Shown piece after piece: positions 1-8,609 of a DNA stretch of 18,641 nt. A model generated the notes under the pieces. It saw nothing but the letters and a program-made list of their open reading frames with translations, was not told where the DNA came from and ran no database searches. The DNA comes from Lachnospiraceae bacterium (GTDB taxonomy: Bacteria; Bacillota; Clostridia; Lachnospirales; Lachnospiraceae). The DNA lies in the NCBI GenBank assembly GCA_900770325.1, contig CAAGKE010000056.1:1-18641 (forward strand), written 5' to 3'. The translations under genes were made by a program, and so were the position numbers. Position 1 is the first letter of the stretch. Each line of letters opens with the position of its first letter.

Positions 1-8
1 GACGGCCA

Positions 9-662
9 TTACGCACACACCCGCGAAAAGTCGAAAATAAAGTGACGAATCAGGCAACGTTTAATTTGCCGGATGACATCCATGATTTCAAAGAGGACTT
101 TAATCTCCCGCTCATCAGTTATGGTATGAAGCAAAAAATCATCCAGTATCAGCAGATCCATGTTCAGATAAAAACGAACCTTCTTCTGATACTTGGCATA
201 GTCGGCCTGTTTCAATGCCACCATTGTTTCAAGGAATTCTTCGCAATGATGATACATCACGCGATAATTCAGGCATGCTTGTATTCCAAGCGCCTTTGCC
301 AGATACGATTTTCCGCTGTCTGAAGGGCCGAGAATACATACATTCAGGCCTTCTCTGATGAAATCAAGTGACGACAGCGTCGAGTTGATATCTGGCGGCA
401 GATAGAGCCGCTCAGCGGAATCCTTGCATTGATCCAATGATTGGGGTCCTCCGGCCAGATGAGCCCGTTTCAGACGGTTTTGGAACCGCTGGGATGTCTT
501 GGCCTGATATTCCGGTTCGATCACCTGCTCCAGCAATGAGACACCGTCCAGATGATCAAAACTTCCGGAGTGATACAGCGAGTCAAGGGCACCTGCCATG
601 TTGGAAAGTTTCAGATCGTTGAGTTCATCGACAAGCTCATTAATACGGTCAAGCTTCTTCAT
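9..662 (-). pseudogene. istB: IS21-family helper ATPase IstB, C-terminally truncated
   Basis: IstB is the AAA+ ATPase that works with the IstA transposase in IS21 transposition. The protein begins at the ATG at 662 (MKKLDRINEL), 6 nt after AAGGAGGT and overlapping the istA stop by 14 bp, as usual in this family. A longer open frame runs upstream inside istA but is not expected to be used. Walker A (GPSDSGKS) is at residues 112-119 and Walker B (LLILDD) at 170-175. The family-typical sequence stops at about residue 200. The usual sensor region (RSTIVCSQ-like) and final ~40-50 residues are replaced by an unrelated tail ending RVCA, so the 217 residues are probably non-functional. The foreign sequence at positions 1 to ~50 may be the end of another insertion or a deletion junction; the window edge hides which. 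Family certain, cause of truncation unknown. Confidence 0.85.
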
Positions 663-2262
663 CACGCACCTCCTTGGCCAGCTTGCTGCTCTTGGAGAGC
701 AACTGTTCCAAATCGCCGGCATGCGGACCCATGACAAAGGCACCCTTGTTCCGTTCCTCGTTAAGTTTTGTGTTGTAACCCGCAGTTCCGATATCCTCAG
801 CAATGGCAGCTATCGAGTTCTTTATAAAAGAATACGAGATATGGCTCGTCTCGATTGCCATCTTGCAGCAGTCTTCCAGAGCAAGCTTGCTGTACTTCTT
901 CGTATAGTTCAGAATGCCCAGGCAAAGACGATAAGTCTGTTCTTCATGCTCCCGGCTTTTCAGGATGTGTTCAATGACTTTCACCGTATTCGGGCCAACC
1001 GTCATCGCCTTCCTTGTAAAATAGACAGCATTCCATTCGGACATCTGCTTATAGCTTTCCGGAAGATGAGCAGGATCTGTCAGCCATTCTCCGCGACGAG
1101 TTGCCCTGCGCCAGCTGACGATCAGTTCACCTTTCATGGAATAGATATTGACTGTAGATGCAGTAGCTGCAACCATAACACTTTTGTGCAGGTAAGCTTT
1201 GTCTACGCTATAATAAGCGTTGTCGAAGCGGATGTGGAAATCGCCAGACACTTTTGCTGTCCTTCTCTCCATGTACTCGTAATGCACGGAGGGAAGCGGC
1301 AGCAATTCATGCCGTTCTTCAGTCCACTGATCATACCTGCTGTAGTCCTTCTTTTTGAAGTTTTCATGGTTCAATGCATCCAGTTTTGACCACAGATCCC
1401 TGTTGAACTGCTCCAGAGAAAAGTACCGGTTCTCCTCCAGATCGTGGAATAATCCTTTCTCAAGGATACCCACAGCGTTTTCTACGCTGCTTTTCCATTT
1501 GGGCTTGCGGACTTTTGCCGGAAGGATCACGGTGTGGTTATGGTCCGCCCATGCTGCATAATCCTTATTCAGATCCGGATCAATCCAGTCCTTGTTGGCT
1601 GTTACGGCCTGCTTGCAGTTATCGCAGATGACAATGGTCGGAACGCCGCCGAAGTAATCCCGGGCGTGGTTGTTAACTTCGATCCACTGTGGCTCCGCCG
1701 TTGATACCATCCCTTCCGCATAGATGTACTGCGAATACGGAAGCACAGCAACGAACACGACAGTAACAGTGATCTCGCCAGTAAGCTTATCGATCAGATC
1801 AAACGTCTTTCCGGCGAAGTCGACCTCCATCTTCTGTCCGATGACAGCCTGGATGTGCAGTGTCTCATAGTTTTCATCGCACCAGCGGGCGTAAAGGTCA
1901 CAGAACTGCCGGTATTGATAGGGCTTTACCTCTTTGGCATTGCAGTCTTTCTGGTACTTTCCCCACAGGTAGACGAGCGTCATGTTCTTACGTTCTTCCA
2001 TCTGCTGATGCACCTTTGCAAAATCGGGCTGCTCATAATCAACACTCCGATTATTGGTTCCGGGTTCATGCCCGTAGACCAGTTCATAGATCGCGTAATT
2101 CGTGATCCCCTCCGGAAGCGGATACGACAACTTTTCGCACTTCTCGAAAGCACGCATGAAGTCGTTGATTCCGGATTTGCTTGCACTGAATTCATCTGCG
2201 AGCTCCTTATAGCTCATCTTCAGTGCATACCGCTTGATAATGATGCTCTTGTAATCTAACAT
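649..2262 (-). CDS. istA: IS21-family transposase IstA
   Basis: DDE-type transposase of an IS21-family insertion sequence, 537 residues, about the normal length. The N-terminal helix-turn-helix (residues ~10-45, around YKELADEFSASKSGINDFM) would bind the element ends. The rve/RNase H-like core carries acidic residues at D148 (MEVDFAGK), D214 (VICDNCKQ) and E261 (SSVENAVGILEKG). A C-terminal Mu-transposase-C-like beta region follows (~340-400). The frame has no stops or shifts, so this gene looks intact, while its partner istB is truncated. Transcription runs leftwards towards istB. The element is therefore probably immobile unless IstB is supplied by another copy. Confidence 0.93.
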   Translation of the reverse strand: MLDYKSIIIKRYALKMSYKELADEFSASKSGINDFMRAFEKCEKLSYPLPEGITNYAIYELVYGHEPGTNNRSVDYEQPDFAKVHQQMEERKNMTLVYLWGKYQKDCNAKEVKPYQYRQFCDLYARWCDENYETLHIQAVIGQKMEVDFAGKTFDLIDKLTGEITVTVVFVAVLPYSQYIYAEGMVSTAEPQWIEVNNHARDYFGGVPTIVICDNCKQAVTANKDWIDPDLNKDYAAWADHNHTVILPAKVRKPKWKSSVENAVGILEKGLFHDLEENRYFSLEQFNRDLWSKLDALNHENFKKKDYSRYDQWTEERHELLPLPSVHYEYMERRTAKVSGDFHIRFDNAYYSVDKAYLHKSVMVAATASTVNIYSMKGELIVSWRRATRRGEWLTDPAHLPESYKQMSEWNAVYFTRKAMTVGPNTVKVIEHILKSREHEEQTYRLCLGILNYTKKYSKLALEDCCKMAIETSHISYSFIKNSIAAIAEDIGTAGYNTKLNEERNKGAFVMGPHAGDLEQLLSKSSKLAKEVRDEEA

Positions 2263-2598
2263 ACGGCATCCTCCTTAATGATTAGTCCATCTCTCAATGG
2301 CCTCATTCATTATAAGAGTTGCGTAGGTTATCAATAGCTATAGATTAGTCCGCTCGCTCCGCATCGCGTCCGTTTTGCTCCGCAAAACCGTCCGTTGGAA
2401 TCCGCTGACTGCAGTGTTATAAATTATTCAAAGTATAAGCTTTGGATTTCAAAAAAAACATTAATTTTATGATATAATTTTCAAATTTATGACGCATTGT
2501 GAATCCGGTTTCATTCAGGCCATTAAAAAAGACTGCCGAAGCAGTCTTGAAATTCAAAATGATATGATTCACCGGCATGTATTTTAACTAAGCCGCTT
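2263..2598. other. Non-coding stretch between istA and the GH2 gene
   Basis: This 336-bp stretch holds the istA leader (SD-like AGGAGG about 8 nt from the ATG), the two GATTAGTCC words, a small perfect inverted repeat GTTTTGC-TCC-GCAAAAC (2372-2388), an AT-rich tract (2440-2490) and the terminator at 2524-2548. No convincing open frame was seen. The insertion-sequence boundary should lie in the first half. Confidence 0.6.
2524..2548 (-). terminator. Rho-independent terminator with UUCG loop, end of sugar operon
   Basis: Read on the minus strand, an 8-bp perfect stem AAGACTGC/GCAGTCTT closes a TTCG tetraloop and is followed by a run of six T. It lies about 50 bp after the GH2 stop, so it ends the leftward sugar transcript and separates it from the IS21 element. 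Confidence 0.88.
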
Positions 2599-5046
2599 TT
2601 ATCTCACCTGAATGTCAAACGTGACCGGCTTGAAGTCTTCAGCAGTCAGCGTGATTTTCCCTGAGCCTTTTTCCGTGCCCCGCACGACAGCCAGTGCTCT
2701 GCCATGCCATGTAGTCCGGCAGGTATCATAAAAATTCTCTTTGCTGCAGGGATCTGCGCTTCCAAAGCCGATCAGCTCTATACCGCCATCAACATTGGCT
2801 GTCACTTTCCATTCCTTCTCACTGTGAACAATTCCGTTTCCATCTGTAATAGAAATCGGAATGTAGGAAAGTTCGCTTCCGTCCGATGAGATTTCTTTTC
2901 TGGTCACTTCAGCCTGAATTCTGGTCTCAGAATCCGCCGTGCTGATGCTGAACCTTCCGTCTTCTTTTCCATCTGTATATCCGATGGCACAGAGTTCACC
3001 CGGGGTGTATACAGTCTCAATGACAGCCTTATAATCGTGCTGCTTTCCACATAATGCCCTGCCGATTTCCTTTCCGCTGCAGTACAAAACTACCTCTTCA
3101 CTTGCAGAGAAAACGCTGACCTTAACAGGTTTATTCTCCTGTCCCGGCCATGTCCAGCTCTCAATCGTCTCCGGAATTGCCCATGGAGAATTGAAAGCCT
3201 TATCTGCAAAATGGACAGGATTTTCCACCGAAATATAAGGTTTTTTTCTTAAACCGTATACAATCTCACGGTAATAGCTGATTGGCATCCTGTATCCAGT
3301 AATATCCATATCTCCACAGTAGGCAAGGTACACAGGATAATCCTCACCGAATGATTTTGGCTCGTTGTATCTGGTAATGCCGATACCGGACTCTCCGATG
3401 TAATCCCATCCCGTCCATGTAAAATCGCCGAGGCATGCCGGATTTTTTTCGGTGTAAGGCCACAGTTGGTTGATTTTTGGAGGATTGGTCTCTGAACCGA
3501 AGATAATCCTGTTGGAATTGTCTTCCATATCCTTTGTATAACGCGCTTGCATATAATTATAGCCACACGCATCGAGTTGTGAAAATGCTTCTTCCAGAGA
3601 TTTCGTCACCGACCTGTGGCTGACGATGTCGCCCATATGCTTTGCAAGGATGGTCATGATGTCATTTATATCAGCCGGCTTTTTCTCCTGACCCTTGCCC
3701 GTGAGTGCAGCAAGCTGCTGAGGCGAAATGATGCCAAGTTCCACAAGAATTTTTATCATGTTTTCAGCCGGCATCATGCCTCCATTAATGGCATTGGTCA
3801 GCGGTCTTGTCGGATCGAGCCTGTGTAATTTGTCCGCAAGCATGCGGCTGGTCCGGATCATATCCGGCTTTCCCAGTTCCAGAATTTCATTGCCTATGGA
3901 GTACATAAATACGCATGGGTGATTGAAATCTTTCGCAACGATCGACTCCACCTCGCGCTCCCATTCGCGGTCGAACCGTTCAGCAAAATCATGGGTATTC
4001 TTTGAGGTATGCCACTGGTCAAAGCTTTCTTCCAGTAAAAACATGCCATATTTGTCGCATGCATCGAGTAATTCCGGTGAAGCACCCTGATGAGCGATTC
4101 TCAGTGCATTAAATCCTGCCTTTTTACTGATCAGTACCCTTCGTTCCGCTGCATCTGCAAAGTCAGCCGCCCCGAGAATGCCATTATCCGGATGGATGCA
4201 GCTTCCGCGGAGCATCACTCTCTTTCCGTTGAGCCGGAGTCCTTTAACCGGATCCATCTGAATGTGGCGGATGCCAAACCGGTCACTGGTGCTGTCCAGC
4301 AAAGTTTCATTCTTCAGGATGTGCACCTCACAGGTATACAGATTCGGCTCTTCAAGTGACCAGAGCTTCGCGTTTCTCACGTAAAGATTCTGCCTGATGA
4401 CAGGAGATTCTCCCGGGAAAAGTGTCACAGGGCACTCCTCCTCGCAGGCATTTTTCCCCTCTCCATCCTTCAAAATGATCTGCATTCTGATTTTCTCTGT
4501 GGAAGACAGACCATTCACAATTTGCACCGATACGGTCACTTTCGATACTTCGGGCTCTGCTTCCGGCGTAGTGATCCTTACCCCGTCCAGGGCAATACGC
4601 ACACTGCCCCCTTTGTAAAGCCATACCGGACGATATATTCCGCTTCCGGTATACCAGCGGGAATTCGGCTGACTGTCGTTTTTAACCGTTACTTCGAGAA
4701 GATTTTCCTGTCCGACTTTCAGATACGGGGTCAGATTGGCCACAAATTCACGCGTCCCGCTGTGATTTGCCATGACGAAGTTTTTATTCAGACAAACGGT
4801 ACTGTCTCTGAAAGCTCCCTCAAATTTCAGGAACCAGCTTTCGCCCGAAGCATCCTCCGGCACTGAAAACTTCTTTGTATAGATATAATTACCGCCGGGA
4901 AAATATCCTTCCGCTGCTCCGGTTGCTGCATTCTTATCTCTTTCCTCGTGAACCATTGCATCGTACGGCAGCGTCACACTGATCGTCTTTGTCGGGTCGT
5001 TCAGCTTTCCCACGGTCCAATTGCGGTTAAAATTTTCTTTTAACAT
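2599..5046 (-). CDS. Glycoside hydrolase family 2, beta-galactosidase-like
   Basis: Retaining glycosidase of 815 residues. Domain order: N-terminal jelly-roll sugar-binding domain (~1-150, GSGIYRPVWL at 135-144), immunoglobulin-like domain (~155-260), (beta/alpha)8 catalytic barrel (~265-600), then C-terminal beta domains of the DUF4982/Big type (WTWPGQE and after). The acid/base is E387 in YSIGNE and the nucleophile E519 in FGSET, followed by GDFTWTGWDYIGE. There is no signal peptide, so it should act in the cytoplasm on imported glycosides. The start has AAGGAG about 10 nt upstream. The beta-glucuronidase N-K carboxylate-binding motif is not apparent, which favours a neutral sugar such as beta-galactose. 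An HHD-type motif near residue 285 reads IHPDNG, with Pro replacing the second His. A helical insert at ~425-480 separates the two catalytic strands. It is last in the sugar cluster, just before a terminator. Exact substrate unknown. Confidence 0.88.
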   Translation of the reverse strand: MLKENFNRNWTVGKLNDPTKTISVTLPYDAMVHEERDKNAATGAAEGYFPGGNYIYTKKFSVPEDASGESWFLKFEGAFRDSTVCLNKNFVMANHSGTREFVANLTPYLKVGQENLLEVTVKNDSQPNSRWYTGSGIYRPVWLYKGGSVRIALDGVRITTPEAEPEVSKVTVSVQIVNGLSSTEKIRMQIILKDGEGKNACEEECPVTLFPGESPVIRQNLYVRNAKLWSLEEPNLYTCEVHILKNETLLDSTSDRFGIRHIQMDPVKGLRLNGKRVMLRGSCIHPDNGILGAADFADAAERRVLISKKAGFNALRIAHQGASPELLDACDKYGMFLLEESFDQWHTSKNTHDFAERFDREWEREVESIVAKDFNHPCVFMYSIGNEILELGKPDMIRTSRMLADKLHRLDPTRPLTNAINGGMMPAENMIKILVELGIISPQQLAALTGKGQEKKPADINDIMTILAKHMGDIVSHRSVTKSLEEAFSQLDACGYNYMQARYTKDMEDNSNRIIFGSETNPPKINQLWPYTEKNPACLGDFTWTGWDYIGESGIGITRYNEPKSFGEDYPVYLAYCGDMDITGYRMPISYYREIVYGLRKKPYISVENPVHFADKAFNSPWAIPETIESWTWPGQENKPVKVSVFSASEEVVLYCSGKEIGRALCGKQHDYKAVIETVYTPGELCAIGYTDGKEDGRFSISTADSETRIQAEVTRKEISSDGSELSYIPISITDGNGIVHSEKEWKVTANVDGGIELIGFGSADPCSKENFYDTCRTTWHGRALAVVRGTEKGSGKITLTAEDFKPVTFDIQVR

Positions 5047-5056
5047 CCGGCTCTCC

Positions 5057-5083
5057 TTAACATTTCAAATTTAACATTTCAAA
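5057..5083 (-). repeat. Two-copy 14-bp tandem repeat in the GH2 leader
   Basis: TTAACATTTCAAA occurs at 5057-5069 and again at 5071-5083 (plus-strand reading), directly before the GH2 ribosome binding site. It could be a simple slippage duplication or a paired regulator site. The second copy overlaps no gene. Confidence 0.6.
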
Positions 5084-5198
5084 CCAGGAATAAACTATCT
5101 GACCTGTATTTTATCTGTTCCATTCATGCGCTTATGAGTCCAACTGGATACACCGAAAGTCCTGTTTTTTCCTTCCTTGTATATGATATGGATTATTG

Positions 5199-6173
5199 TC
5201 AAAATCTCTTGTCAGCGCATCTGACATGAACTTCATAGTCAACGCTTTCTTCAGGAGCGAGGAATTTCAGCATGCCGGTCTTTCTCATGACATCTCTGCC
5301 ATCCGGATAGCAGTTTCCGCACTCAAGGCCGAGCACATAGTCACGCACACCCATCATCTTCCACTCAACAAAGCCGTCAAGTTTCTTCGGATCAAAGGTG
5401 ATCTCAAGGCCGACATTTTTCTTCGGCTGCCAGATCGATGCGCTTCCTTTTTCTCCATTGAAGGTGTGATAGTAGCATCTCTCCTGATAACCTGCGGTCG
5501 GCTTTTCCATGTGCATCCAGTTCTGAATATCCTCTGCCGCGTGATCATCTCTCGGCTTAACACTGTCCGAAGGAATCGTAACAACACTATCCTCGTCAAG
5601 CAGCGGATAACCCATGTTCATGTGGTAGAGAACTTCCAGCGGCTCCACCCGATCACCGGTGTTTGAAATATGATCGTGAAGAGTAAACGAACTGTCAGTC
5701 AGTGAAACCCTGATTTCTCTTTCGAGTCTCAGCTTCCTGTCAAAAACTACCTCGTCCTTTGTCACGGTGTGAAGCACGAGGGCATCCTTCTCCTCTGTCC
5801 ACCACGCGTGCTCGCAGGGCTGATTCGCGATCGTCCCATGCAGAGGAAGTTCCTCTCCTGCGTCTGTGCATGGCGTACCAACGGCGTTCAGACCGCAGGT
5901 GGTAAGAAATCCTGCTGTGAAGGATTTCAAAAAGTTCGAGCCTGTCCGGTCATAATAGGCGGGAGCTACATAGCCCGCTGCCGTCATATAGCTCATGTTG
6001 ACTCCCTTGTAACGAAGTCTGGTGATATCACCGTTCCGGTCCGGCGATGTGACAAGCTCCATTCCCTGACCATTTGTTACTTCAAAAATCCTCTGACCGT
6101 CACCTTTTCCGCCGACCAGCCGGTGTTCTTCAACACCGTAAAGCTGGGAATCATGTCCAATATATGGATTCAT
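5199..6173 (-). CDS. DUF4432 / aldose 1-epimerase-like protein
   Basis: Galactose-mutarotase-fold protein of 324 residues, placed in the DUF4432 aldose-epimerase-like family from its overall pattern. Sugar-binding and catalytic-type residues are visible: H112 in PLHGTIANQP, and YHMNMGYPLLD with H184 and N186. These occupy places expected for the conserved histidines of mutarotases. I chose the ATG at 6173 because GGAGGG lies 6 nt before it; an in-frame ATG at 6194 has only a weak, distant SD. A role in interconverting anomers of the released aldose fits between a glycosidase and an isomerase. Enzymatic activity is not shown for most of the family, so binding or another epimerisation is possible. 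It is 150 bp from the GH2 gene and 260 bp from the kinase gene, so a separate promoter is possible. Confidence 0.82.
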   Translation of the reverse strand: MNPYIGHDSQLYGVEEHRLVGGKGDGQRIFEVTNGQGMELVTSPDRNGDITRLRYKGVNMSYMTAAGYVAPAYYDRTGSNFLKSFTAGFLTTCGLNAVGTPCTDAGEELPLHGTIANQPCEHAWWTEEKDALVLHTVTKDEVVFDRKLRLEREIRVSLTDSSFTLHDHISNTGDRVEPLEVLYHMNMGYPLLDEDSVVTIPSDSVKPRDDHAAEDIQNWMHMEKPTAGYQERCYYHTFNGEKGSASIWQPKKNVGLEITFDPKKLDGFVEWKMMGVRDYVLGLECGNCYPDGRDVMRKTGMLKFLAPEESVDYEVHVRCADKRF

Positions 6174-6231
6174 ATTCAGCCCTCCGATTTTCATACTCTT
6201 TCATGCCTCTATCATTTCTTTTTATACACTC

Positions 6232-6237
6232 ATTATA
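6232..6237 (-). promoter_or_regulatory. Candidate -10 box for the DUF4432-GH2 unit
   Basis: A perfect TATAAT on the minus strand lies about 60 bp before the DUF4432 start, in the 264-bp gap after the kinase gene. No good -35 is seen at 16-18 bp, so the promoter would be weak or activator-dependent. A small dyad TTCGT-GAT-ACGAA (6330-6342) lies further upstream. Confidence 0.35.
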
Positions 6238-6437
6238 AATATATCTGGCACTCTGAGATAGAACTCCTTTTCCGCATAAACTTTGAATTTGTCCGCCATA
6301 GATATTCGAGAGCAGGACCGCAGAACATATTCGTGATACGAAAACCGTCCGCGCAGAGAAGCCTCTGGCGGATGATCCAGATTTACCTGTCCATGAAATT
6401 TCTTAACGATGCATTTTTCTGAAATAACATATATTTA

Positions 6438-7559
6438 TTATTTGGCTTTCGCCCATCCGGCGTCTATCCTTGCCTTCAGAGCGTCCAGTGATTTGATGCC
6501 GCTGAGTGCATCATATTCCGTGATGCAGGATGCACCCTCTGCCGCTGCCAGGTGCATACAGTCCTCCGGTGAATAACCGTTCAGTATAGCGGTAAGAAAC
6601 GCTGCGATGCTTGTATCTCCGGCACCCGTTCCTGAGAGGATACGGTCCGGGACATAGCTCTTTTCATATTTGTTAAAGCTGTCCCACTTTTCCGAATCAA
6701 TTCCGAGTACAGAGGGTATCTGACGCAGGGTGTCTGCATCAGCACAACAGCAATACATTCCCGGAGCTCCGCACTTCAGAAGCAGGATCTTTGGTCCCAT
6801 GCTCATACACTGCTTTGCAAGCGGTTTGATATCCGTCTCCGGATCAAGGATTGTCGTGATATCCTTTCCTTCTGCTCTCTTCTGCCATGAATCAAAACGG
6901 TCCCTGTCAAGCATAAAGCACAGTTCCTCAATACTGGGAACGAAGATATCGACATAAGGAAGCGTCTTCGAAAGGATTTCTTTCCAATCCTGTTTTCCGG
7001 CATCTGAAGAAGGATCCACTGCAGCCAGATCGAGAGATGTCGCAACACCTGCCTCGTGCACACGTTTGAAGAGAGTCACAAGCTCTTTCCCACAGTTTTC
7101 ATACATCGAAGCCATAAGAGGTGGGTAGCCGAAATGGAACAGCGCCACATCATCCAAAGCTTCCTCCGGAACGTCATCAGCATGAAAAATGTTATTGGCT
7201 CCCGGGTTATGAAGAAACATCCTGTCAATGCCCTGTAATGCCAGTACAATAGAATATGAAGTTCCACTTTCGTCGGTGCGGATCATTCCCTGATCTGCAT
7301 CATACCGTTTGAGGATTGCCATGATCATATCGCCAAAAGCGTCATTTCCGATCTTTCCCATGAGTCTTACGTCGGCTCCGAGAATCTTCATTGCCAGTCC
7401 TGTATTTGCGACAGATCCACCTGTGTGAACATCCGCATTTCCAACTTCGATCAATTTCCCGGGTTGAAAAATTTCAGCCGCATCAGTTATTTTCCTGTCC
7501 GGAAATTTTGGCGTGACATCGAGGCAGATGTGTCCCGCTGCAATAACTTTCTTCTTCAT
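6438..7559 (-). CDS. PfkB-family carbohydrate kinase
   Basis: Ribokinase/PfkB-fold ATP-dependent sugar kinase of 373 residues, somewhat longer than the usual 300-330. The N-terminal substrate region contains VHTGGSVANTGLA (45-57) and GKIGNDAFGD (68-77). The C-terminal PfkB signature LSGTGAGDTSIAAFL (308-322) includes the anion-hole GAGD with catalytic base D315. The SD AGGAG is 6 nt from the ATG. It starts 25 bp after the aldolase stop, so the two are co-transcribed. The context suggests it phosphorylates a ketose made by the upstream isomerase, giving the substrate of the aldolase. Sugar specificity and the hydroxyl phosphorylated (C1 or C6) cannot be told from the sequence. An insertion at ~283-305 between the nucleotide lid region and the signature explains part of the extra length. 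Confidence 0.88.
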   Translation of the reverse strand: MKKKVIAAGHICLDVTPKFPDRKITDAAEIFQPGKLIEVGNADVHTGGSVANTGLAMKILGADVRLMGKIGNDAFGDMIMAILKRYDADQGMIRTDESGTSYSIVLALQGIDRMFLHNPGANNIFHADDVPEEALDDVALFHFGYPPLMASMYENCGKELVTLFKRVHEAGVATSLDLAAVDPSSDAGKQDWKEILSKTLPYVDIFVPSIEELCFMLDRDRFDSWQKRAEGKDITTILDPETDIKPLAKQCMSMGPKILLLKCGAPGMYCCCADADTLRQIPSVLGIDSEKWDSFNKYEKSYVPDRILSGTGAGDTSIAAFLTAILNGYSPEDCMHLAAAEGASCITEYDALSGIKSLDALKARIDAGWAKAK

Positions 7560-7584
7560 TTGTTTCTCCTAAATATTCTTAATT

Positions 7585-8430
7585 TCAGGCTTTTCCGACA
7601 CTGCCGAAAAGATGCATCTTCTCGCTTACAACTGCCTTCATTTCATCGATCTCATATGGGATCAGACCGCTGAGTGAAGCAGCTCCTGCTGCGAGCCCTT
7701 TCTCTGCACCTTTCTTTCCTGCCTTATCAAGATCAGTAAAGATATTTACCTTGCAGATGCCTCTCCTGACTGCCTCGCGAAAATCATCATCGGCCAGACC
7801 GCTTCCACCGTGAAGGACAAGAGGCATATCAGTTCTCTCAGCAATGACAGAAATTCTGTCAAAATCAAGCTTAGGCGGGAACTTATAATCTCCATGTGCA
7901 TTGCCGACAGCGATTGCCAGAGAATCGATTCCGGTTCTCTTCACATAATCAACAGCTCTGTCAGGATCTGTAAAGTAGTCGCTCGGTTTAGCCAGTTTTC
8001 CAGCTCCTTCATTATCTCCGACGTGTCCGAGCTCGCCTTCTACGGTTACGCCCATAGCGTGGCAGATCTTTACCATTTCTGCTACAGAATCAACATTTTC
8101 ATCGTAAGACTTCGTCGAACAGTCATACATAATGGAAGAAAATCCAAGTTTTAAAGCCTGCATGCAGCGCTCAAATGTAAGACCATGATCATAGTGAACG
8201 GCTACAGGAACTGATGCTGATTTTGCCATCGGAATCAGGTAATCAGCCACTTCATTCAACTCTGTCACCGGAAGAAGGATCTCTGCCGTTCCGATCATTA
8301 CCGGGGCATGCAGCTTTTCAGCTGTTTCGATAATGGCTCTTGCCTGTTCCTCATTTACTGCATTAAAAAATCCGACTCCGTAATGTCCCTTCTTTGCCGG
8401 AAGAAGGATATCATTCATGTTTACCAGCAT
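7585..8430 (-). CDS. Class II ketose-(bis)phosphate aldolase
   Basis: Zinc-dependent class II aldolase of the FbaA/GatY/KbaY type, 281 residues, the normal length. The pattern is clear: catalytic Asp and zinc His in VHYDHG (D81, H82), MYDCSTKSYDEN (101-112), EGELGHVG (131-138), zinc His H179 in VGNAHGDYK, zinc His H207 in LHGGSGL, and the phosphate-loop motif KVNIFTDL (227-234). It cleaves a phosphorylated ketose to DHAP and an aldehyde. AGGAGG lies 9 nt before the ATG at 8430. It is the first gene of the aldolase-kinase unit and diverges from the AraC regulator gene. Tagatose-bisphosphate, fructose-bisphosphate or an unusual ketose 1-phosphate are all possible substrates. The neighbouring kinase and isomerase argue against a housekeeping glycolytic role. 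Confidence 0.9.
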   Translation of the reverse strand: MLVNMNDILLPAKKGHYGVGFFNAVNEEQARAIIETAEKLHAPVMIGTAEILLPVTELNEVADYLIPMAKSASVPVAVHYDHGLTFERCMQALKLGFSSIMYDCSTKSYDENVDSVAEMVKICHAMGVTVEGELGHVGDNEGAGKLAKPSDYFTDPDRAVDYVKRTGIDSLAIAVGNAHGDYKFPPKLDFDRISVIAERTDMPLVLHGGSGLADDDFREAVRRGICKVNIFTDLDKAGKKGAEKGLAAGAASLSGLIPYEIDEMKAVVSEKMHLFGSVGKA

Positions 8431-8463
8431 TTTTAAAACCTCCTGCTGTATATACTGTATTAA

Positions 8464-8531
8464 GTGTCGTTAAGCAGGCAGTTTTTGGGCGCGCGAAAGC
8501 TTGCACAGAAAACTGTATGCTTAAACGGCAC
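8464..8531. promoter_or_regulatory. Long imperfect inverted repeat upstream of the aldolase gene
   Basis: Arms at 8464-8485 and 8509-8531 match at 19 positions with one 1-nt gap. They share the blocks GTG, CGTT, AAGCA and CAGTTTT, and a 23-bp GC-rich centre lies between them. The repeat is 34-101 bp before the aldolase ATG and covers the likely -35 zone (GCTTAA, 17 bp before TATACA on the minus strand). It is read here as an operator dyad; a structured leader RNA is the alternative if transcription starts further upstream. Confidence 0.55.
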
Positions 8532-8581
8532 AAACATGCGCGAGCAATGAGCCCCACACGCACGCGCAGTGTGCATGTAAG

Positions 8582-8609
8582 TTTACTTTATTTTTCAGTT
8601 TGATAATAT
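8582..8609 (+). promoter_or_regulatory. Candidate promoter of the araC-type gene
   Basis: TTTACT at 8582-8587 and TAATAT at 8604-8609 are separated by 16 bp, about 70-95 bp before the chosen ATG. The -10 overlaps the first base pairs of the AraC-box candidate at 8606-8620, so the regulator could repress its own gene. Confidence 0.4.

Larger units (their letters stand above)
1..2400 (-). mobile_element. IS21-family insertion sequence (istA-istB), incomplete on the left
   Basis: The two genes in the order istA-istB with a 14-bp overlap define an IS21-family element lying on the minus strand. Its istA-proximal end must lie in the non-coding stretch after 2262. The repeated word GATTAGTCC at 2280-2288 and 2343-2351 is the kind of internal repeat found at IS21 ends. 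I could not identify a clear TGT...ACA terminus or target duplication, so the right boundary near 2400 is a guess. The left end is missing because istB is cut before its natural C-terminus. Confidence 0.6.

Noticed and set aside
598..1389. Long plus-strand frame of 263 codons opposite istA/istB
   Set aside because: It lies wholly antisense to the well-supported istA gene, has no SD and resembles no family; a shadow frame.
2372..2388. GTTTTGC-TCC-GCAAAAC inverted repeat as a terminator
   Set aside because: No T-run on either side; may be part of the insertion-sequence end or chance.
5178..5202. Fourth AraC-box-like word near the DUF4432 stop (ATATGATATGGATTATTG)
   Set aside because: Only the first six bases match the motif well; expected by chance in AT-rich DNA.
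6345..6370. CCG-CAGAG/CTCTG-CGG hairpin downstream of the PfkB gene as a terminator
   Set aside because: Stem has an internal mismatch and no T-run follows on the minus strand.
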